This document shows positions 45,969 through 56,210 of a stretch of 64,000 nucleotides of DNA, in pieces. The notes below the pieces were generated by a model that ran no database searches, was not told where the DNA came from, and was given only the letters and a program-made list of their open reading frames with translations. Every line of letters starts with the position of its first letter. The stretch's first letter is position 1. This DNA comes from Neomoorella stamsii (lineage in GTDB: Bacteria; Bacillota; DSM-521; Neomoorellales; Neomoorellaceae): the NCBI RefSeq assembly GCF_002995805.1, contig NZ_PVXL01000021.1, positions 62,001 through 126,000 of the forward strand, given 5' to 3'. A program made the position numbers and the translations under genes.

Positions 45969-46650
45969 CAAGGGGGGCCGGGCGGTTTTCCTGGGCCACC
46001 TGGAGATGCTCCGCCTGTGGCAACGGGCCATGCGCCGGGCCGGGCTTCCCCTGGCCTATAGCCACGGCTTTAACCCCCACCCGCGCCTGGCCTTCGGCCC
46101 GGCCCTGGCGGTAGGGATAGAGAGCCTGGCGGAATACCTGGACATGGAATTGACTGTGGTCCTTGACCCGGCCGAAGTCAAAGAAAAGCTACAGGCCGAG
46201 TTGCCGGCAGGTTTGGAAATCTTGCTGGTCTTTGCCATTCCCGACCAGGCACCGGCCCTGACGGCCATTATAAATGCTGCTACCTACCGGGTTGCCTGGG
46301 AGAAGCCGCCCGACCCAAAAATTTTGCAGCAGAAGGCTGAGGCGCTCCTCTCCCGCCCGGAGGTCCAGGTGAGCCGGCCGGGCAAAAATGGCGCCAGGGT
46401 CAAGGACATCCGGCCGGGTGTTTTCCAGCTGGCCGTAAAGCCGGAAGCCGCCCTGGAGATGCTCCTCGAGTGTAGCTCCCGGGGGGTTGTCCGCCCGGAA
46501 GAGGTCGTAAGTGCCATGGCCCTGGAGAGCCCCTACCGGGTAACCCGTACCGGCCTTTTTATCCGCCGGGGCGATGCCCTCCTGGCCCCCGAATCTATCG
46601 CCGCAACGGAAATAAAAACACCTGGGAAAGGGCTACTTGCAGGGGACTAG
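45946..46650 (+). CDS. DUF2344 (TIGR03936) radical SAM-linked protein
   Basis: 234 residues, GTG start with AGGAGGG inside the preceding gene. The opening RLRVKYSKGGRAVFLGHLEMLRLWQRAMRRAGLPLAYSHGFNPHPRLAFGPALAVG is the family's conserved head (with the H-x(n)-SHGFNPHP core). Function unproven; possibly tRNA- or RNA-related by its neighbours. It overlaps the radical SAM gene by 23 bases, so the two are co-expressed. Confidence 0.88.
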   Translation: MRLRVKYSKGGRAVFLGHLEMLRLWQRAMRRAGLPLAYSHGFNPHPRLAFGPALAVGIESLAEYLDMELTVVLDPAEVKEKLQAELPAGLEILLVFAIPDQAPALTAIINAATYRVAWEKPPDPKILQQKAEALLSRPEVQVSRPGKNGARVKDIRPGVFQLAVKPEAALEMLLECSSRGVVRPEEVVSAMALESPYRVTRTGLFIRRGDALLAPESIAATEIKTPGKGLLAGD

Positions 46651-46699
46651 CGAGCCCTTGCACGAAAATGGAGATAGGGGAATATGGAGGATTTAATCT

Positions 46700-46720
46700 G
46701 GAACTGGCGTAGCCAGTTCC
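46700..46720. repeat. GGAACTGGC hairpin, first copy
   Basis: GGAACTGGC GTA GCCAGTTCC. The same stem (GAACTGGC / GCCAGTTC) recurs at 54578-54597 before nadD. Pyrimidine-rich text (CTTCTGATTTCCTGTCTCCG) follows. No T-run, so not a terminator. Confidence 0.7.
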
Positions 46721-46782
46721 TATGGGAATTATAACTTCTGATTTCCTGTCTCCGACTCCCGATTTAGAGAAGGTAGAGATGG

Positions 46783-48471
46783 GTGAACAAAGAAATCTTA
46801 ATCCAGGTTGATGCCGAGGAGACGGCAGTGGCCGTCCTGGAGGACGGCCGCTTAATGGAGATATACCTGGAAAGGGCCGCCAAAGCGCGCCTGGTGGGCA
46901 ATATTTATAAAGGCCGGGTGGCCAACGTTTTACCCGGCATGCAGGCTGCCTTTGTGGATATTGGTCTAGAGAAGAACGCCTTCCTTTTTGTTGATGATAC
47001 TACCGGCCTGGAAGTCCTGGAGGGCGAAATCCCCCCCCGCAGCCGGCGGCGTATAAGCGACGTCGTCCGGGAAGGCCAGGAGATCCTGGTCCAGGTGGTC
47101 AAAGAACCCCAGGGAAGCAAGGGTGCCCGGGTCACTACCCAGATTACCCTGCCGGGGCGTTACCTGGTCCTCATGCCCACGGTTAATTATATCGGCATCT
47201 CCCGCCGCATCGGCAGTGAAGAGGAAAGGGAGCGGCTGAAAACCCTGGCCCGGGCGGTTAAACCGCGCCGCGTGGGGTTAATCGTCCGCACGGCAGCCGC
47301 CGGCGCCGGCCTGGAAGAACTCCGGGAAGACAGCAGGGCCTTAAACCGGACCTGGAAACGTATTCGCGAGATGGCCCGGCGGAGCAAAGCCCCGCGGCTG
47401 CTCCACCATGATGTGGAACTCTCTTTACGTATTTTAAGGGATTTATACACGGAAGATGTCAGCAGGCTCCTGGTCAATTCCCGGGATACCTACAACAGGG
47501 TTATTGAGATCCTGGCCGAACGGGCACCAGACCTGCGGCGCCGGGTAGTGTTAAGGGATGGCGCCGATCTTTTTGCCCTCTATGGTGTACAAAATCAGGT
47601 GGAACAGGCTTTGAAGCGCAAAGTCTGGCTTAAATGCGGCGGTTACCTCGTTATTGACCAGATGGAGGCCCTGACGGCCATTGATGTTAATACGGGTAAA
47701 TATGTCGGCCGCCACAACCTGGCCGACACGGTCTTGACGACAAATCTGGAAGCAGCGGTGGAAGTAGCCCGCCAGCTACGCCTGCGCAACATCGGCGGCA
47801 TCATTATCGTCGACTTCATCGATATGGAAAATCCCGCCCACCAGGAGCAGGTAATAAAAGTCCTGCAAAGAGAACTGGCCCGGGATAAAACCAAAACCCA
47901 GATCCTGGGTTTTACCCGCCTGGGGCTCCTGGAAATGACCCGGAAAAAAGACCAGCTGGAACTGGGAAATGTGCTGCAGCAGGACTGCCCCTATTGTCAC
48001 GGTACGGGCAAGGTCCTGTCGGAAGAAACGGTAGCCCTCCAGGCCAGGAAAAAAGTCCTGCAACTGGCCGGAGGGAGCCGGGCCAGGGCCCTGCTGGTGG
48101 AGGCCAATCCGGCTGTAGCTTCTTTGCTTATTGGCTCAGGGGGAGCCCACTTGCGCCTCCTGGAGCGGCGGGCCGGAAAAAAGCTGATCATCAAGGGCAA
48201 GGAAAATTTCCACCTGGAAGAAGTAAACGTGCGGGAACTCTTTGACCTGGACGAAATCAACAACCTGGCCACCCCCGTCAAAGCCGGCCAGGTCCTTAAA
48301 GTTACCATTGAAGGGGTGCACACGGTCAACGGCGGTGATGGCATCGCCAGGGTGGACGGCTTTGTCCTGGATATACCCGGCGGCGCATCTTACCTCGGCC
48401 AGGAAGTGCCGGTGGAGGTTACCCGGGTTTACCGCACCTTTGCCCGGGCGCGGCTCTTAGCCGATGCTTGA
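46783..48471 (+). CDS. rng: Ribonuclease G/E family endoribonuclease
   Basis: 562 residues. N-terminal S1 domain (VGNIYKGRVANVLPGMQAAFVDIGLEKNAFL), RNase domain with catalytic Asp in AIDVNTGKYVG and IIVDFIDME, the zinc-link CPYCHGTGKV, then a C-terminal extension of about 120 residues ending in a TRAM-like segment (GQVLKVTIEGVHTVNGGDGIARVDG). It matures 16S rRNA and turns over mRNA. GTG start after GAAGGTAGAGATGG. Confidence 0.95.
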   Translation: MNKEILIQVDAEETAVAVLEDGRLMEIYLERAAKARLVGNIYKGRVANVLPGMQAAFVDIGLEKNAFLFVDDTTGLEVLEGEIPPRSRRRISDVVREGQEILVQVVKEPQGSKGARVTTQITLPGRYLVLMPTVNYIGISRRIGSEEERERLKTLARAVKPRRVGLIVRTAAAGAGLEELREDSRALNRTWKRIREMARRSKAPRLLHHDVELSLRILRDLYTEDVSRLLVNSRDTYNRVIEILAERAPDLRRRVVLRDGADLFALYGVQNQVEQALKRKVWLKCGGYLVIDQMEALTAIDVNTGKYVGRHNLADTVLTTNLEAAVEVARQLRLRNIGGIIIVDFIDMENPAHQEQVIKVLQRELARDKTKTQILGFTRLGLLEMTRKKDQLELGNVLQQDCPYCHGTGKVLSEETVALQARKKVLQLAGGSRARALLVEANPAVASLLIGSGGAHLRLLERRAGKKLIIKGKENFHLEEVNVRELFDLDEINNLATPVKAGQVLKVTIEGVHTVNGGDGIARVDGFVLDIPGGASYLGQEVPVEVTRVYRTFARARLLADA

Positions 48472-48497
48472 CAGGGACTGGGAAGATGTGTTACACT
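48468..48497 (+). promoter_or_regulatory. Promoter of rplU-prp-rpmA
   Basis: TTGACA (48468-48473), 18 bases, TACACT (48492-48497); the -35 overlaps the rng stop. Confidence 0.65.
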
Positions 48498-48504
48498 GCA
48501 GAAA

Positions 48505-48585
48505 GCTGCACCAGAGTTTTAAACCGCTCGCCGCAGGTTTTAAAACCCTTCTAACAGGTACCTGGCGGCGGCGAGTCTTAGCTTG
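48505..48585 (+). promoter_or_regulatory. Possible L21 leader RNA upstream of rplU
   Basis: The ~100-base leader can fold: CTCGCCGC near 48525 pairs with GCGGCGAG near 48570, enclosing AGGTTTTAAAACCCTT. Ribosomal L21 leaders regulate this operon in Bacillus; assignment here is by position and foldability only. Confidence 0.45.
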
Positions 48586-48596
48586 GAGGGATTCAG

Positions 48597-48911
48597 GTGT
48601 ATGCCATTATTATGACCGGTGGCAAACAGTACCGGGTTAGCGAGGGCGACGTCCTCCGGGTAGAAAAGCTACCGGTAGCCGCAGGCGAAAAGGTAGTCCT
48701 GGATAAGGTGCTGGCCGTCGGCGAAGGCGCTGATTTGCAGGTAGGCACCCCTTATGTGAACGGGGCCAAAGTTACCGCTACCGTAGAGGCCCAGGGTAAG
48801 GGCAAGAAAATAATTGTTTTCAAGTACAAGCCCAAGAAAAATTACCGGCGCAAGCAGGGTCATCGCCAGCCCTATACGCGGTTACGGATTGAAAAAATTG
48901 AGATGCAATGA
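48597..48911 (+). CDS. rplU: 50S ribosomal protein L21
   Basis: 104 residues, with [24 protein letters not shown] and the basic end [27 protein letters not shown] start after TTGGAGGG. It heads the L21-Prp-L27 operon and overlaps prp by four bases. Confidence 0.98.
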   Translation: MYAIIMTGGKQYRVSEGDVLRVEKLPVAAGEKVVLDKVLAVGEGADLQVGTPYVNGAKVTATVEAQGKGKKIIVFKYKPKKNYRRKQGHRQPYTRLRIEKIEMQ

Positions 48912-49240
48912 TCCGGGTTGTCTTCTGGCAGGGAACGGGCGGGACTTTCACGGGTTTTACCGTTACCGGCCATGCCGGTTACCGGCCTAAAGGAGAGGAT
49001 ATCGTCTGTGCCGCCGTATCGGCCCTGGCCCAGACGGCAGTTTTGAGCCTGAAGGAACATCTGGAAGAGGAACCCGGGGTAAGCATCCAGGATGGTGTCC
49101 TGGACTGCCGATTACCGGCAGGCTTAAGCCCTGCCGGGCAGGAGAAGGCCCGGGTGATTCTCAAAACCATCGAACTGGGGCTGAAGGCTATAGCCAGCGA
49201 TTACAGACAGTATGTAGCAGTAGAATATAAAAACATCTGA
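48908..49240 (+). CDS. prp: Ribosomal-processing cysteine protease Prp
   Basis: 110 residues. Catalytic His in VTGHAGY and Cys in [15 protein letters not shown]. In Firmicutes it removes the N-terminal extension of L27, encoded next. The L27 here does carry that extension, so the pair is functional by sequence. Confidence 0.95.
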   Translation: MIRVVFWQGTGGTFTGFTVTGHAGYRPKGEDIVCAAVSALAQTAVLSLKEHLEEEPGVSIQDGVLDCRLPAGLSPAGQEKARVILKTIELGLKAIASDYRQYVAVEYKNI

Positions 49241-49267
49241 CTTCCGAAATCTAAGGGGGTGGGCCAG

Positions 49268-49543
49268 ATGATCATGGATTTACAGCTTTTTGCCCATAAA
49301 AAAGGTGTAGGTAGTTCCCGGAACGGCCGCGATAGTGAGGCCAAACGCCTGGGAGTAAAAAGACAGGACGGCCAGTTTGTTAAGGCCGGCAATATCCTGG
49401 TACGCCAGCGTGGTACCAGGATCCACCCGGGCCGCAACGTCGGCATTGGCAAAGATGATACCCTTTTTGCCCTGATTGACGGCGTTGTCCATTTTGAACG
49501 CAAAGGCCGCGAGAAGAAACAGGTCAGCGTTTATGCCAGCTAA
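49268..49543 (+). CDS. rpmA: 50S ribosomal protein L27 with cleavable N-terminus
   Basis: About 91 residues. The start [17 protein letters not shown] contains the Prp cleavage motif LQLF-A, after which mature L27 begins [24 protein letters not shown] is typical. ATG 49268 is chosen because AAGGGGGTG is eight bases upstream; GTG 49259 overlaps that RBS. Confidence 0.97.
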   Translation: MIMDLQLFAHKKGVGSSRNGRDSEAKRLGVKRQDGQFVKAGNILVRQRGTRIHPGRNVGIGKDDTLFALIDGVVHFERKGREKKQVSVYAS

Positions 49544-49547
49544 CAAG

Positions 49548-49574
49548 AACCCCTGGAAACCTCCAGGGGTTTCT
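49548..49574 (+). terminator. Terminator after rpmA
   Basis: AACCCCTGG / CCAGGGGTT stem with a six-base loop, then TTCT. T-run is short. Confidence 0.7.
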
Positions 49575-49648
49575 GCTATGGACCGGCCCTTCAAAGCTGG
49601 TGCCCCCGCCATTGGCATGCGAAAATAATAAGGGGCGAGGTGTCTGCA

Positions 49649-50185
49649 ATGACCTGGCAGGCCGCGGAAGTGATATCTTTACTACGCTGGCAAAGACACG
49701 ACATCCTGAATCACCTCCAGGTGATCTCCGGTTATCTCCAGCTGCAAAAAAGTGACCGGGCTTTATCATATTTGCAAGAGGTAATCGTTCAGATCGAGCA
49801 GGTGGGCCGGCTCATGCGCCTGAAACAACCTGAACTGGCCCTGGCAAGCCTTCTCAAAATGGAACAGGCTGCTGCCCGGGGCATAACCTTAACAATAGCC
49901 GTACATACCGCGATGGAGAACCTGGCTGTGGATGATAAAGAGGCCCTCACCCTCTGGGAGGCCGCCTGGGACCTGGCCCTGGCCCTGGCCGGTGAGGGAA
50001 ATACCCTCCAGGTTAGCCTGAGTGAGGTGGAGGAAGGCTATTACCTGTCCTTTAAAGCCGCAGTACCGGCAGCCGTCCCTGCCGGTGCAGTAAACTACCT
50101 GGCAGGCTTGGCCGGGCGCCGGCAGATACCCTTCACCTGGGAACCGGAAACCGGAGAAATGGGATTGCTCTTGAGAAGCAGGTAG
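49649..50185 (+). CDS. spo0B: Spo0B-like sporulation phosphotransferase
   Basis: About 178 residues. The phospho-accepting helix RWQRHDILNHLQVISGYLQL has the His-Asp pair of Spo0B/SpoOB_a domains, followed by a second helix and a degenerate kinase-like C-terminal fold without ATP-binding N/G boxes. It would pass phosphate from Spo0F to Spo0A. Position between rpmA and obgE equals Bacillus. ATG 49649 is preferred over GTG 49640 because GGGGCGAGG lies before it. Confidence 0.88.
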   Translation: MTWQAAEVISLLRWQRHDILNHLQVISGYLQLQKSDRALSYLQEVIVQIEQVGRLMRLKQPELALASLLKMEQAAARGITLTIAVHTAMENLAVDDKEALTLWEAAWDLALALAGEGNTLQVSLSEVEEGYYLSFKAAVPAAVPAGAVNYLAGLAGRRQIPFTWEPETGEMGLLLRSR

Positions 50186-50235
50186 TGAGGGGCCAGAACA
50201 GCCCGTGATGTTTGTCACCGCATCCTGCGACTATG

Positions 50236-50301
50236 TAAAAGCAAGCGGGCTGGCTTATGTTTGGAGCGAGCACAAACAAAGCCAGTAAACACGGTATTTT
50301 A
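50236..50301 (+). repeat. Structured repeat copy E (diverged short form)
   Basis: TAAAAGCAAGCGGGCTGGCT start, CTGGCTT / AAAGCCAG stem around GGAGCGAGCAC, and an end in GTATTTTA. It is 66 bases, the size of copies C and D, and lies directly before copy B between spo0B and obgE. Confidence 0.65.
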
Positions 50302-50344
50302 TGGAGGAGCCTCTCATGGCGATGAGCCGCCACCAGCGAGGGCA

Positions 50345-51930
<1,586 letters not shown>

Positions 51931-51933
<3 letters not shown>

Positions 51934-51997
51934 AATACCGGGCTGGCATTTGTCGGAAGCGAGCGAACCCAATGCCAGCCTGCAATAGAGTTATTCT
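51931..51997 (+). repeat. Structured repeat copy C (short form)
   Basis: TAAAATACCGGGCTGGCATT, then TGTCGGAAGCGAGCGAACCC, then AATGCCAGCCTGCAATAGAG and TTATTC. It is 67 bases and supplies the obgE stop codon. The proB ribosome binding site AAAGGG begins within four bases of its end. Confidence 0.85.
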
Positions 51998-52013
51998 TGA
52001 AAGGGTGACGGCC

Positions 52014-53150
52014 TTGACGGAGAGGGAGTGCCGCGAGGCTCTACAACAGGTCCGCAGGCTGGTAGTTAAAGTAGGCACCAGCACCCTGACCCACAGAACA
52101 GGCAAGTTAAACCTGGAACGCATGGAGCGCCTGGTCCGGGAACTGGTGGACCAGGTCAATGCCGGCCGCCAGGTAGTACTGGTTACTTCCGGGGCCGTGG
52201 GGGCCGGCATGGGTCGCCTGGGACTGAAGGAAAAACCCCGGACACTGCCGGAAAAGCAGGCCGCTGCCGCCGTGGGGCAAGGCCTGCTGATGCACATGTA
52301 TGAAAAATTCTTTAGCGATTATGGCCTGCTGGTGGCCCAGGTCCTCTTAACCCGGGACGACCTGGCTGACCGCCGCCGTTACCTCAATTCCCGTCACACC
52401 CTGGCCACCCTGTTACACCTGGGCGTGGTACCCGTAGTCAATGAAAATGATACCGTAGCTGTAGACGAAATCCGGGTTGGTGATAATGATACCCTGTCGG
52501 CCCTGGTGGCCGGCCTGGTTGACGCTGATATTTTAATCCTGCTGACGGATACCGGCGGCCTTTTTACCGCCAACCCCCGCAACCACAAAGATGCCTCTTT
52601 GCTCCATTGTGTTACAGAAATTACCCCGGAAATTGAAGCCCTGGCCGGGGGGGCCGGTTCTACCTGGTCCACCGGCGGTATGGCTACCAAGCTCCAGGCC
52701 GCGCGGCTGGCCACCAGCTTCGGCATCCCGGTAGTGATCACCAGCGGGCTGGAGGGTGGAAGAATCGGCGCCGTCCTCCGGGGAGAAGCGGTAGGTACCC
52801 TCTTTCTCCCCCGGGAGCACCGCACTCATACCCGCAAGCGCTGGCTGGCCTACGGGCCGGGGACCCAGGGCCAGGTCCAGGTGGATGCCGGGGCCGTCAG
52901 GGCCATCTGCCAGGGCGGAAAAAGCCTTTTACCGGGGGGGGTGGTGGCCGTTTACGGCGACTTTGACCAGGGAGCTATTATCAGTATTATCGATCCCGAC
53001 GGCAAGGAAATTGCCCGGGGTATGTCCAACTACCCGGCCGCAGCCATTCGCCGTATCCAGGGCAGGAAAACGAAGGAGATTGTCGAAATCTTAGGCTATA
53101 AAGATTACGATGAAATCGTACACCGGGATAACATGATAGTCCTGGTTTGA
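52014..53150 (+). CDS. proB: Glutamate 5-kinase
   Basis: 378 residues, the length with a C-terminal PUA domain. LVVKVGTSTLT, LVTSGAVGAGMG, the NENDTVAVDEIRVGDNDTLSA substrate loop, and TGGMATKLQAARLA are characteristic. TTG 52014 after AAAGGG is chosen; the in-frame ATG at 51972 lies inside repeat copy C and would add repeat-derived residues. First step of proline synthesis with proA. Confidence 0.95.
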   Translation: MTERECREALQQVRRLVVKVGTSTLTHRTGKLNLERMERLVRELVDQVNAGRQVVLVTSGAVGAGMGRLGLKEKPRTLPEKQAAAAVGQGLLMHMYEKFFSDYGLLVAQVLLTRDDLADRRRYLNSRHTLATLLHLGVVPVVNENDTVAVDEIRVGDNDTLSALVAGLVDADILILLTDTGGLFTANPRNHKDASLLHCVTEITPEIEALAGGAGSTWSTGGMATKLQAARLATSFGIPVVITSGLEGGRIGAVLRGEAVGTLFLPREHRTHTRKRWLAYGPGTQGQVQVDAGAVRAICQGGKSLLPGGVVAVYGDFDQGAIISIIDPDGKEIARGMSNYPAAAIRRIQGRKTKEIVEILGYKDYDEIVHRDNMIVLV

Positions 53151-53182
53151 ACTCACATCTCATATACAAAGGAGTGGCTGCC

Positions 53183-54439
53183 ATGAATGTAGCCGCAGAA
53201 GTGCAGGCTAAGGGTAAGCTGGCGAGGGAAGCAGCGCGTACCCTGGCTAATTTAAACACGGCCAGGAAAAATGAAGCCCTACTGGCCATGGCCCGGGCCC
53301 TGGAGGAGGAAAAGGATTTCATCCTGGAGGCCAATGCCCGGGATATGGCTGCCGGCAAAGAAAAGGGCCTTTCCCGGGCCCTGCTGGACCGCCTCCTGTT
53401 AAATGAGAAGCGCATCCAGGACATGGCCGTGAGTTTGCGGGAACTGGTAGCGTTACCCGACCCTGTGGGCGAAGTTACTTCCATGTGGACGCGGCCCAAC
53501 GGCCTGCAGATTGGCCGGGTGCGGGTTCCCCTGGGGGTGATCGGCATTATCTATGAAGCCCGGCCCAACGTGACGGTAGATGCGGCGGGCCTGTGTCTGA
53601 AAACCGGTAATGCCGTTATCTTGCGCGGCGGCTCGGAGGCCTTTAATTCCAACCGGGCCCTGACCCGGGTCATCAGCCGGGCGGCAACGGCCGCCGGCAT
53701 ACCGGAGGGGGCCATCCAGTTAATTGAGACTACTGACCGCGAAGCTGTCAACCTGTTACTCCGGGCCAATGAATACCTGGATGTCCTGATTCCCCGGGGA
53801 GGCGCCGGCCTCATCCGGACGGTGGTGGAGAACGCTACGGTGCCGGTGATTGAGACGGGTGTAGGCAACTGCCATGTCTACGTCGATGCCGCAGCCGACC
53901 TGGAGATGGCCAGAAACATCGTTATCAATGCTAAGACCCAGCGTCCCGGCGTCTGCAACGCCATGGAGACCCTGCTGGTCCACGAAAAGGTGGCGGCAGA
54001 GTTCCTGCCTTCCCTGGCGGAGGCCCTCAAGGAAAAGGGGGTTGTTTTGCGGGGGTGCGAACGCACCCGGGAACTTGTCCCCTGGGCGGAAGCGGCTACC
54101 GAAGAAGACTGGGCTACCGAATACCTGGACCTGATCCTGGCCATCCGGGTGGTCGACAGCTTTGAAGCTGCCCTGGAGCATATCCATACCTACGGTACCA
54201 AACATTCGGAGGCCATTGTCACCAGCAATTACCAGACGGCGCGGGAATTCCTGGCCCGGGTTGACGCCGCCGCCGTTTACGTCAATGCTTCTACCCGCTT
54301 CACTGACGGTTATGAATTCGGTTTCGGAGCGGAAATCGGCATCAGCACCCAGAAGCTCCATGCCCGTGGCCCCATGGGCCCGGAACAGCTCACAACTTTT
54401 AAGTATATTATCTTTGGTAGTGGACAGATCCGTCAGTAA
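53183..54439 (+). CDS. proA: Glutamate-5-semialdehyde dehydrogenase (gamma-glutamyl phosphate reductase)
   Basis: 418 residues from ATG 53183 with AAAGGAGTG upstream. Hallmarks are RVPLGVIGIIYEARPNVTVDAAGLCLKTGNAVILRGG and the catalytic Cys in RPGVCNAMETLLVH, plus TDGYEFGFGAEIGISTQKLHARGPMG at the end. Second step of proline synthesis. Confidence 0.97.
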   Translation: MNVAAEVQAKGKLAREAARTLANLNTARKNEALLAMARALEEEKDFILEANARDMAAGKEKGLSRALLDRLLLNEKRIQDMAVSLRELVALPDPVGEVTSMWTRPNGLQIGRVRVPLGVIGIIYEARPNVTVDAAGLCLKTGNAVILRGGSEAFNSNRALTRVISRAATAAGIPEGAIQLIETTDREAVNLLLRANEYLDVLIPRGGAGLIRTVVENATVPVIETGVGNCHVYVDAAADLEMARNIVINAKTQRPGVCNAMETLLVHEKVAAEFLPSLAEALKEKGVVLRGCERTRELVPWAEAATEEDWATEYLDLILAIRVVDSFEAALEHIHTYGTKHSEAIVTSNYQTAREFLARVDAAAVYVNASTRFTDGYEFGFGAEIGISTQKLHARGPMGPEQLTTFKYIIFGSGQIRQ

Positions 54440-54512
54440 TTGTTAAAATAACAGCGTGGGGACCGGTAGGGAATGATGATCATATTTAATAACGGCCGGC
54501 AGGTAGACGTCC

Positions 54513-54536
54513 GTGCCGGGACCTGTGTCCCGGCAC
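54513..54536. other. Perfect hairpin upstream of nadD
   Basis: GTGCCGGGAC CTGT GTCCCGGCAC, a 10-bp stem with a four-base loop. It is one of two hairpins in the open but probably untranslated stretch before nadD. Confidence 0.7.
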
Positions 54537-54577
54537 CAGCAGGGGATGAAAAAGGCAGGAAAGCAGGCTTCAATCAA

Positions 54578-54597
54578 GAACTGGCTTCAGCCAGTTC
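54578..54597. repeat. GAACTGGC hairpin, second copy
   Basis: GAACTGGC TTCA GCCAGTTC, the same stem as 46700-46720 with a different loop. A pyrimidine-rich run (TTTCCACCTCCAACATCCC) follows. Confidence 0.7.
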
Positions 54598-54640
54598 CCA
54601 CCAGCTTTCCACCTCCAACATCCCACCTCCTACCTCCACT

Positions 54641-55273
54641 TTGAGGGTAGGTATTATGGGGGGAACCTTTGACCCCATTCATTTCGGTCACCTGGTAACG
54701 GCCGAAGCCGCCCGCTGGGAATTTGCCCTGGAAAAGGTGGTCTTTGTCCCTTCCGGGCGACCTCCCCATAAAAAGGACTACCGGGTCAGTGACCCGGAAC
54801 ACCGCTACCAGATGACGGTCCTGGCTACGGCCAGCAACCCTTACTTTGAAGTATCCCGGAGCGAGATTGACCGGGAGGGCTATTCCTATACCGTCGATAC
54901 AGTATATGAGTTTCGCCGCTTTTACGGCCCGGAAGTCCAGCTTTTCTTTATTACCGGTGCCGACGCAATCCTGGAGATCTTGACGTGGAAGGATGTCGAC
55001 AGGCTCCTCAAAGAGTGCCATTTTATTGCCGCCACGCGCCCCGGTTTTCAGTTGAACCGGCTAGGGGAGTCCAGACCCATGTTACCGGTTGAGGGTAGGC
55101 ACCGTATTCATCTCATCGAAGTCCCAGCTCTGGCCATATCATCTACTGATATCCGCTGGCGAGTACAAAATAAAAAACCAATTAAATATTTACTCCCGGA
55201 GGCAGTAGAAGATTATATCCACCGCCAGGGGTTGTACCGGCCCCGGGACTGTGGCGTATATGAAAAGAGCTAG
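54641..55273 (+). CDS. nadD: Nicotinate-nucleotide adenylyltransferase
   Basis: About 210 residues from TTG 54641. [15 protein letters not shown] is the nucleotidyltransferase HxGH-type motif, then [27 protein letters not shown] and the C-terminal ISSTDIR signature. The frame remains open back to ATG 54473, which would add 56 residues, but that stretch consists of two hairpins and a pyrimidine run and has no family match. TTG 54641 lacks an obvious RBS, so the start is uncertain. It makes NaAD for NAD synthesis; the nadD-yqeK-rsfS order is conserved. Confidence 0.9.
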   Translation: MRVGIMGGTFDPIHFGHLVTAEAARWEFALEKVVFVPSGRPPHKKDYRVSDPEHRYQMTVLATASNPYFEVSRSEIDREGYSYTVDTVYEFRRFYGPEVQLFFITGADAILEILTWKDVDRLLKECHFIAATRPGFQLNRLGESRPMLPVEGRHRIHLIEVPALAISSTDIRWRVQNKKPIKYLLPEAVEDYIHRQGLYRPRDCGVYEKS

Positions 55274-55315
55274 GACTATATACTACTACTAACATCAAAG
55301 AAGAGGTGAAGTGCA

Positions 55316-55564
55316 TTGGTGCGTACCCTGTACGTGGGCAACCTTCCCTGGGCCACCACCGAGGAAGAACTGGCCAGGGCGTTTGCGGCCCACGGCGAAG
55401 TGTTGAGCGCGCGGATTATTACCGACCGCCAGACGGGCCGGTCCCGGGGTTTCGGTTTCGTAGAAGTTAACGATGCCGATGCCGACCGCATGATCGCCGC
55501 CATGAATGGCGCCGAACTTGGTAATCGCGTCTTAACCGTCAACGAAGCCCGGGCCCGTTCGTAA
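55316..55564 (+). CDS. Small RRM-domain RNA-binding protein
   Basis: 82 residues forming one RNA recognition motif: RNP2 LYVGNL near residue 5 and RNP1 RSRGFGFVEV near 45. AGAGGTG precedes TTG 55316; GTG 55319 is an alternative start. It binds single-stranded RNA; homologues in bacteria are sometimes cold-shock or translation related. It interrupts the usual nadD-yqeK adjacency and has its own terminator. Confidence 0.92.
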   Translation: MVRTLYVGNLPWATTEEELARAFAAHGEVLSARIITDRQTGRSRGFGFVEVNDADADRMIAAMNGAELGNRVLTVNEARARS

Positions 55565-55582
55565 GACCCGGAGTTGAGCCTG

Positions 55583-55612
55583 ACCTCCTATTTTTAACAA
55601 ATAGGGGGTTTT
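55583..55612 (+). terminator. Terminator after the RRM gene
   Basis: ACCTCCTATTT / AAATAGGGGGT with one T:G pair, followed by TTTTTG. Confidence 0.85.
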
Positions 55613-55640
55613 TGTTAGCTGCCCGGCGGAGGTTAAAAAA

Positions 55641-56207
55641 GTGAAAAAGTACCTGCAACTTTTGGCAGCACGGCTGCCCGCAGGGCGTTACCGCCATAGC
55701 CTGGGTGTAGCTGATACCGCAGCCGGACTGGCAGTAAAAAACGGTGTTGACCCGGAACAGGCCCGCCTGGCGGGCCTGTTACATGATTACGCCCGGGATT
55801 TACCGCCAGGGGAACTTCTGGACCTGGCCGGGGCTGCCGGGCTCATAACCTGCGACTTGGAAAGGCGGCTACCCGTTTTACTCCATGGCCCCGTGGGAGC
55901 CCTGCTCCTGGAACGGGAGCTGGGGATAACCGATAAAGCCATTCTCCAGGCCGTGGCCCGGCATACGGTAGGGGCGCCGGGTATGACGACGCTGGATAAA
56001 ATTATTTACCTGGCGGATGTCATTGAACCCGGGCGCCAGTTTGCCGGTGTCCAGGGCATTCGTAAAGCAGCGGCAACTGACCTGGAGGCGGCTTTGTTGA
56101 AGGCCTTGGAAGCCAGTATTGTTTACGTCCTGGATAAAGAACAGCCCCTCCACCCGGCCACGGTGGAGGCACGCAACTACATTTTACTGGCCAGGGGAGG
56201 TTATTGA
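55641..56207 (+). CDS. yqeK: HD-domain Ap4A hydrolase YqeK
   Basis: 188 residues. HD-domain residues are seen in RYRHSLGVADTA, AGLLHDYARDLP and HGPVGALLLERELGI. The family hydrolyses diadenosine tetraphosphate symmetrically. GTG start, GGAGG upstream; three bases separate it from rsfS. Confidence 0.93.
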   Translation: MKKYLQLLAARLPAGRYRHSLGVADTAAGLAVKNGVDPEQARLAGLLHDYARDLPPGELLDLAGAAGLITCDLERRLPVLLHGPVGALLLERELGITDKAILQAVARHTVGAPGMTTLDKIIYLADVIEPGRQFAGVQGIRKAAATDLEAALLKALEASIVYVLDKEQPLHPATVEARNYILLARGGY

Positions 56208-56210
56208 TTA

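Noticed and set aside
46735..46770. A recurrent GACTTC/ACTTCTG-like pyrimidine text (also near 40819-40845, 28760 and 49231) as a repeat family.
   Set aside because: The matches are short and imperfect; base composition of intergenic DNA can explain them.
51972..52013. ATG 51972 as the start of proB.
   Set aside because: It lies within repeat copy C and lacks an RBS; TTG 52014 follows AAAGGG at normal spacing and matches family length.
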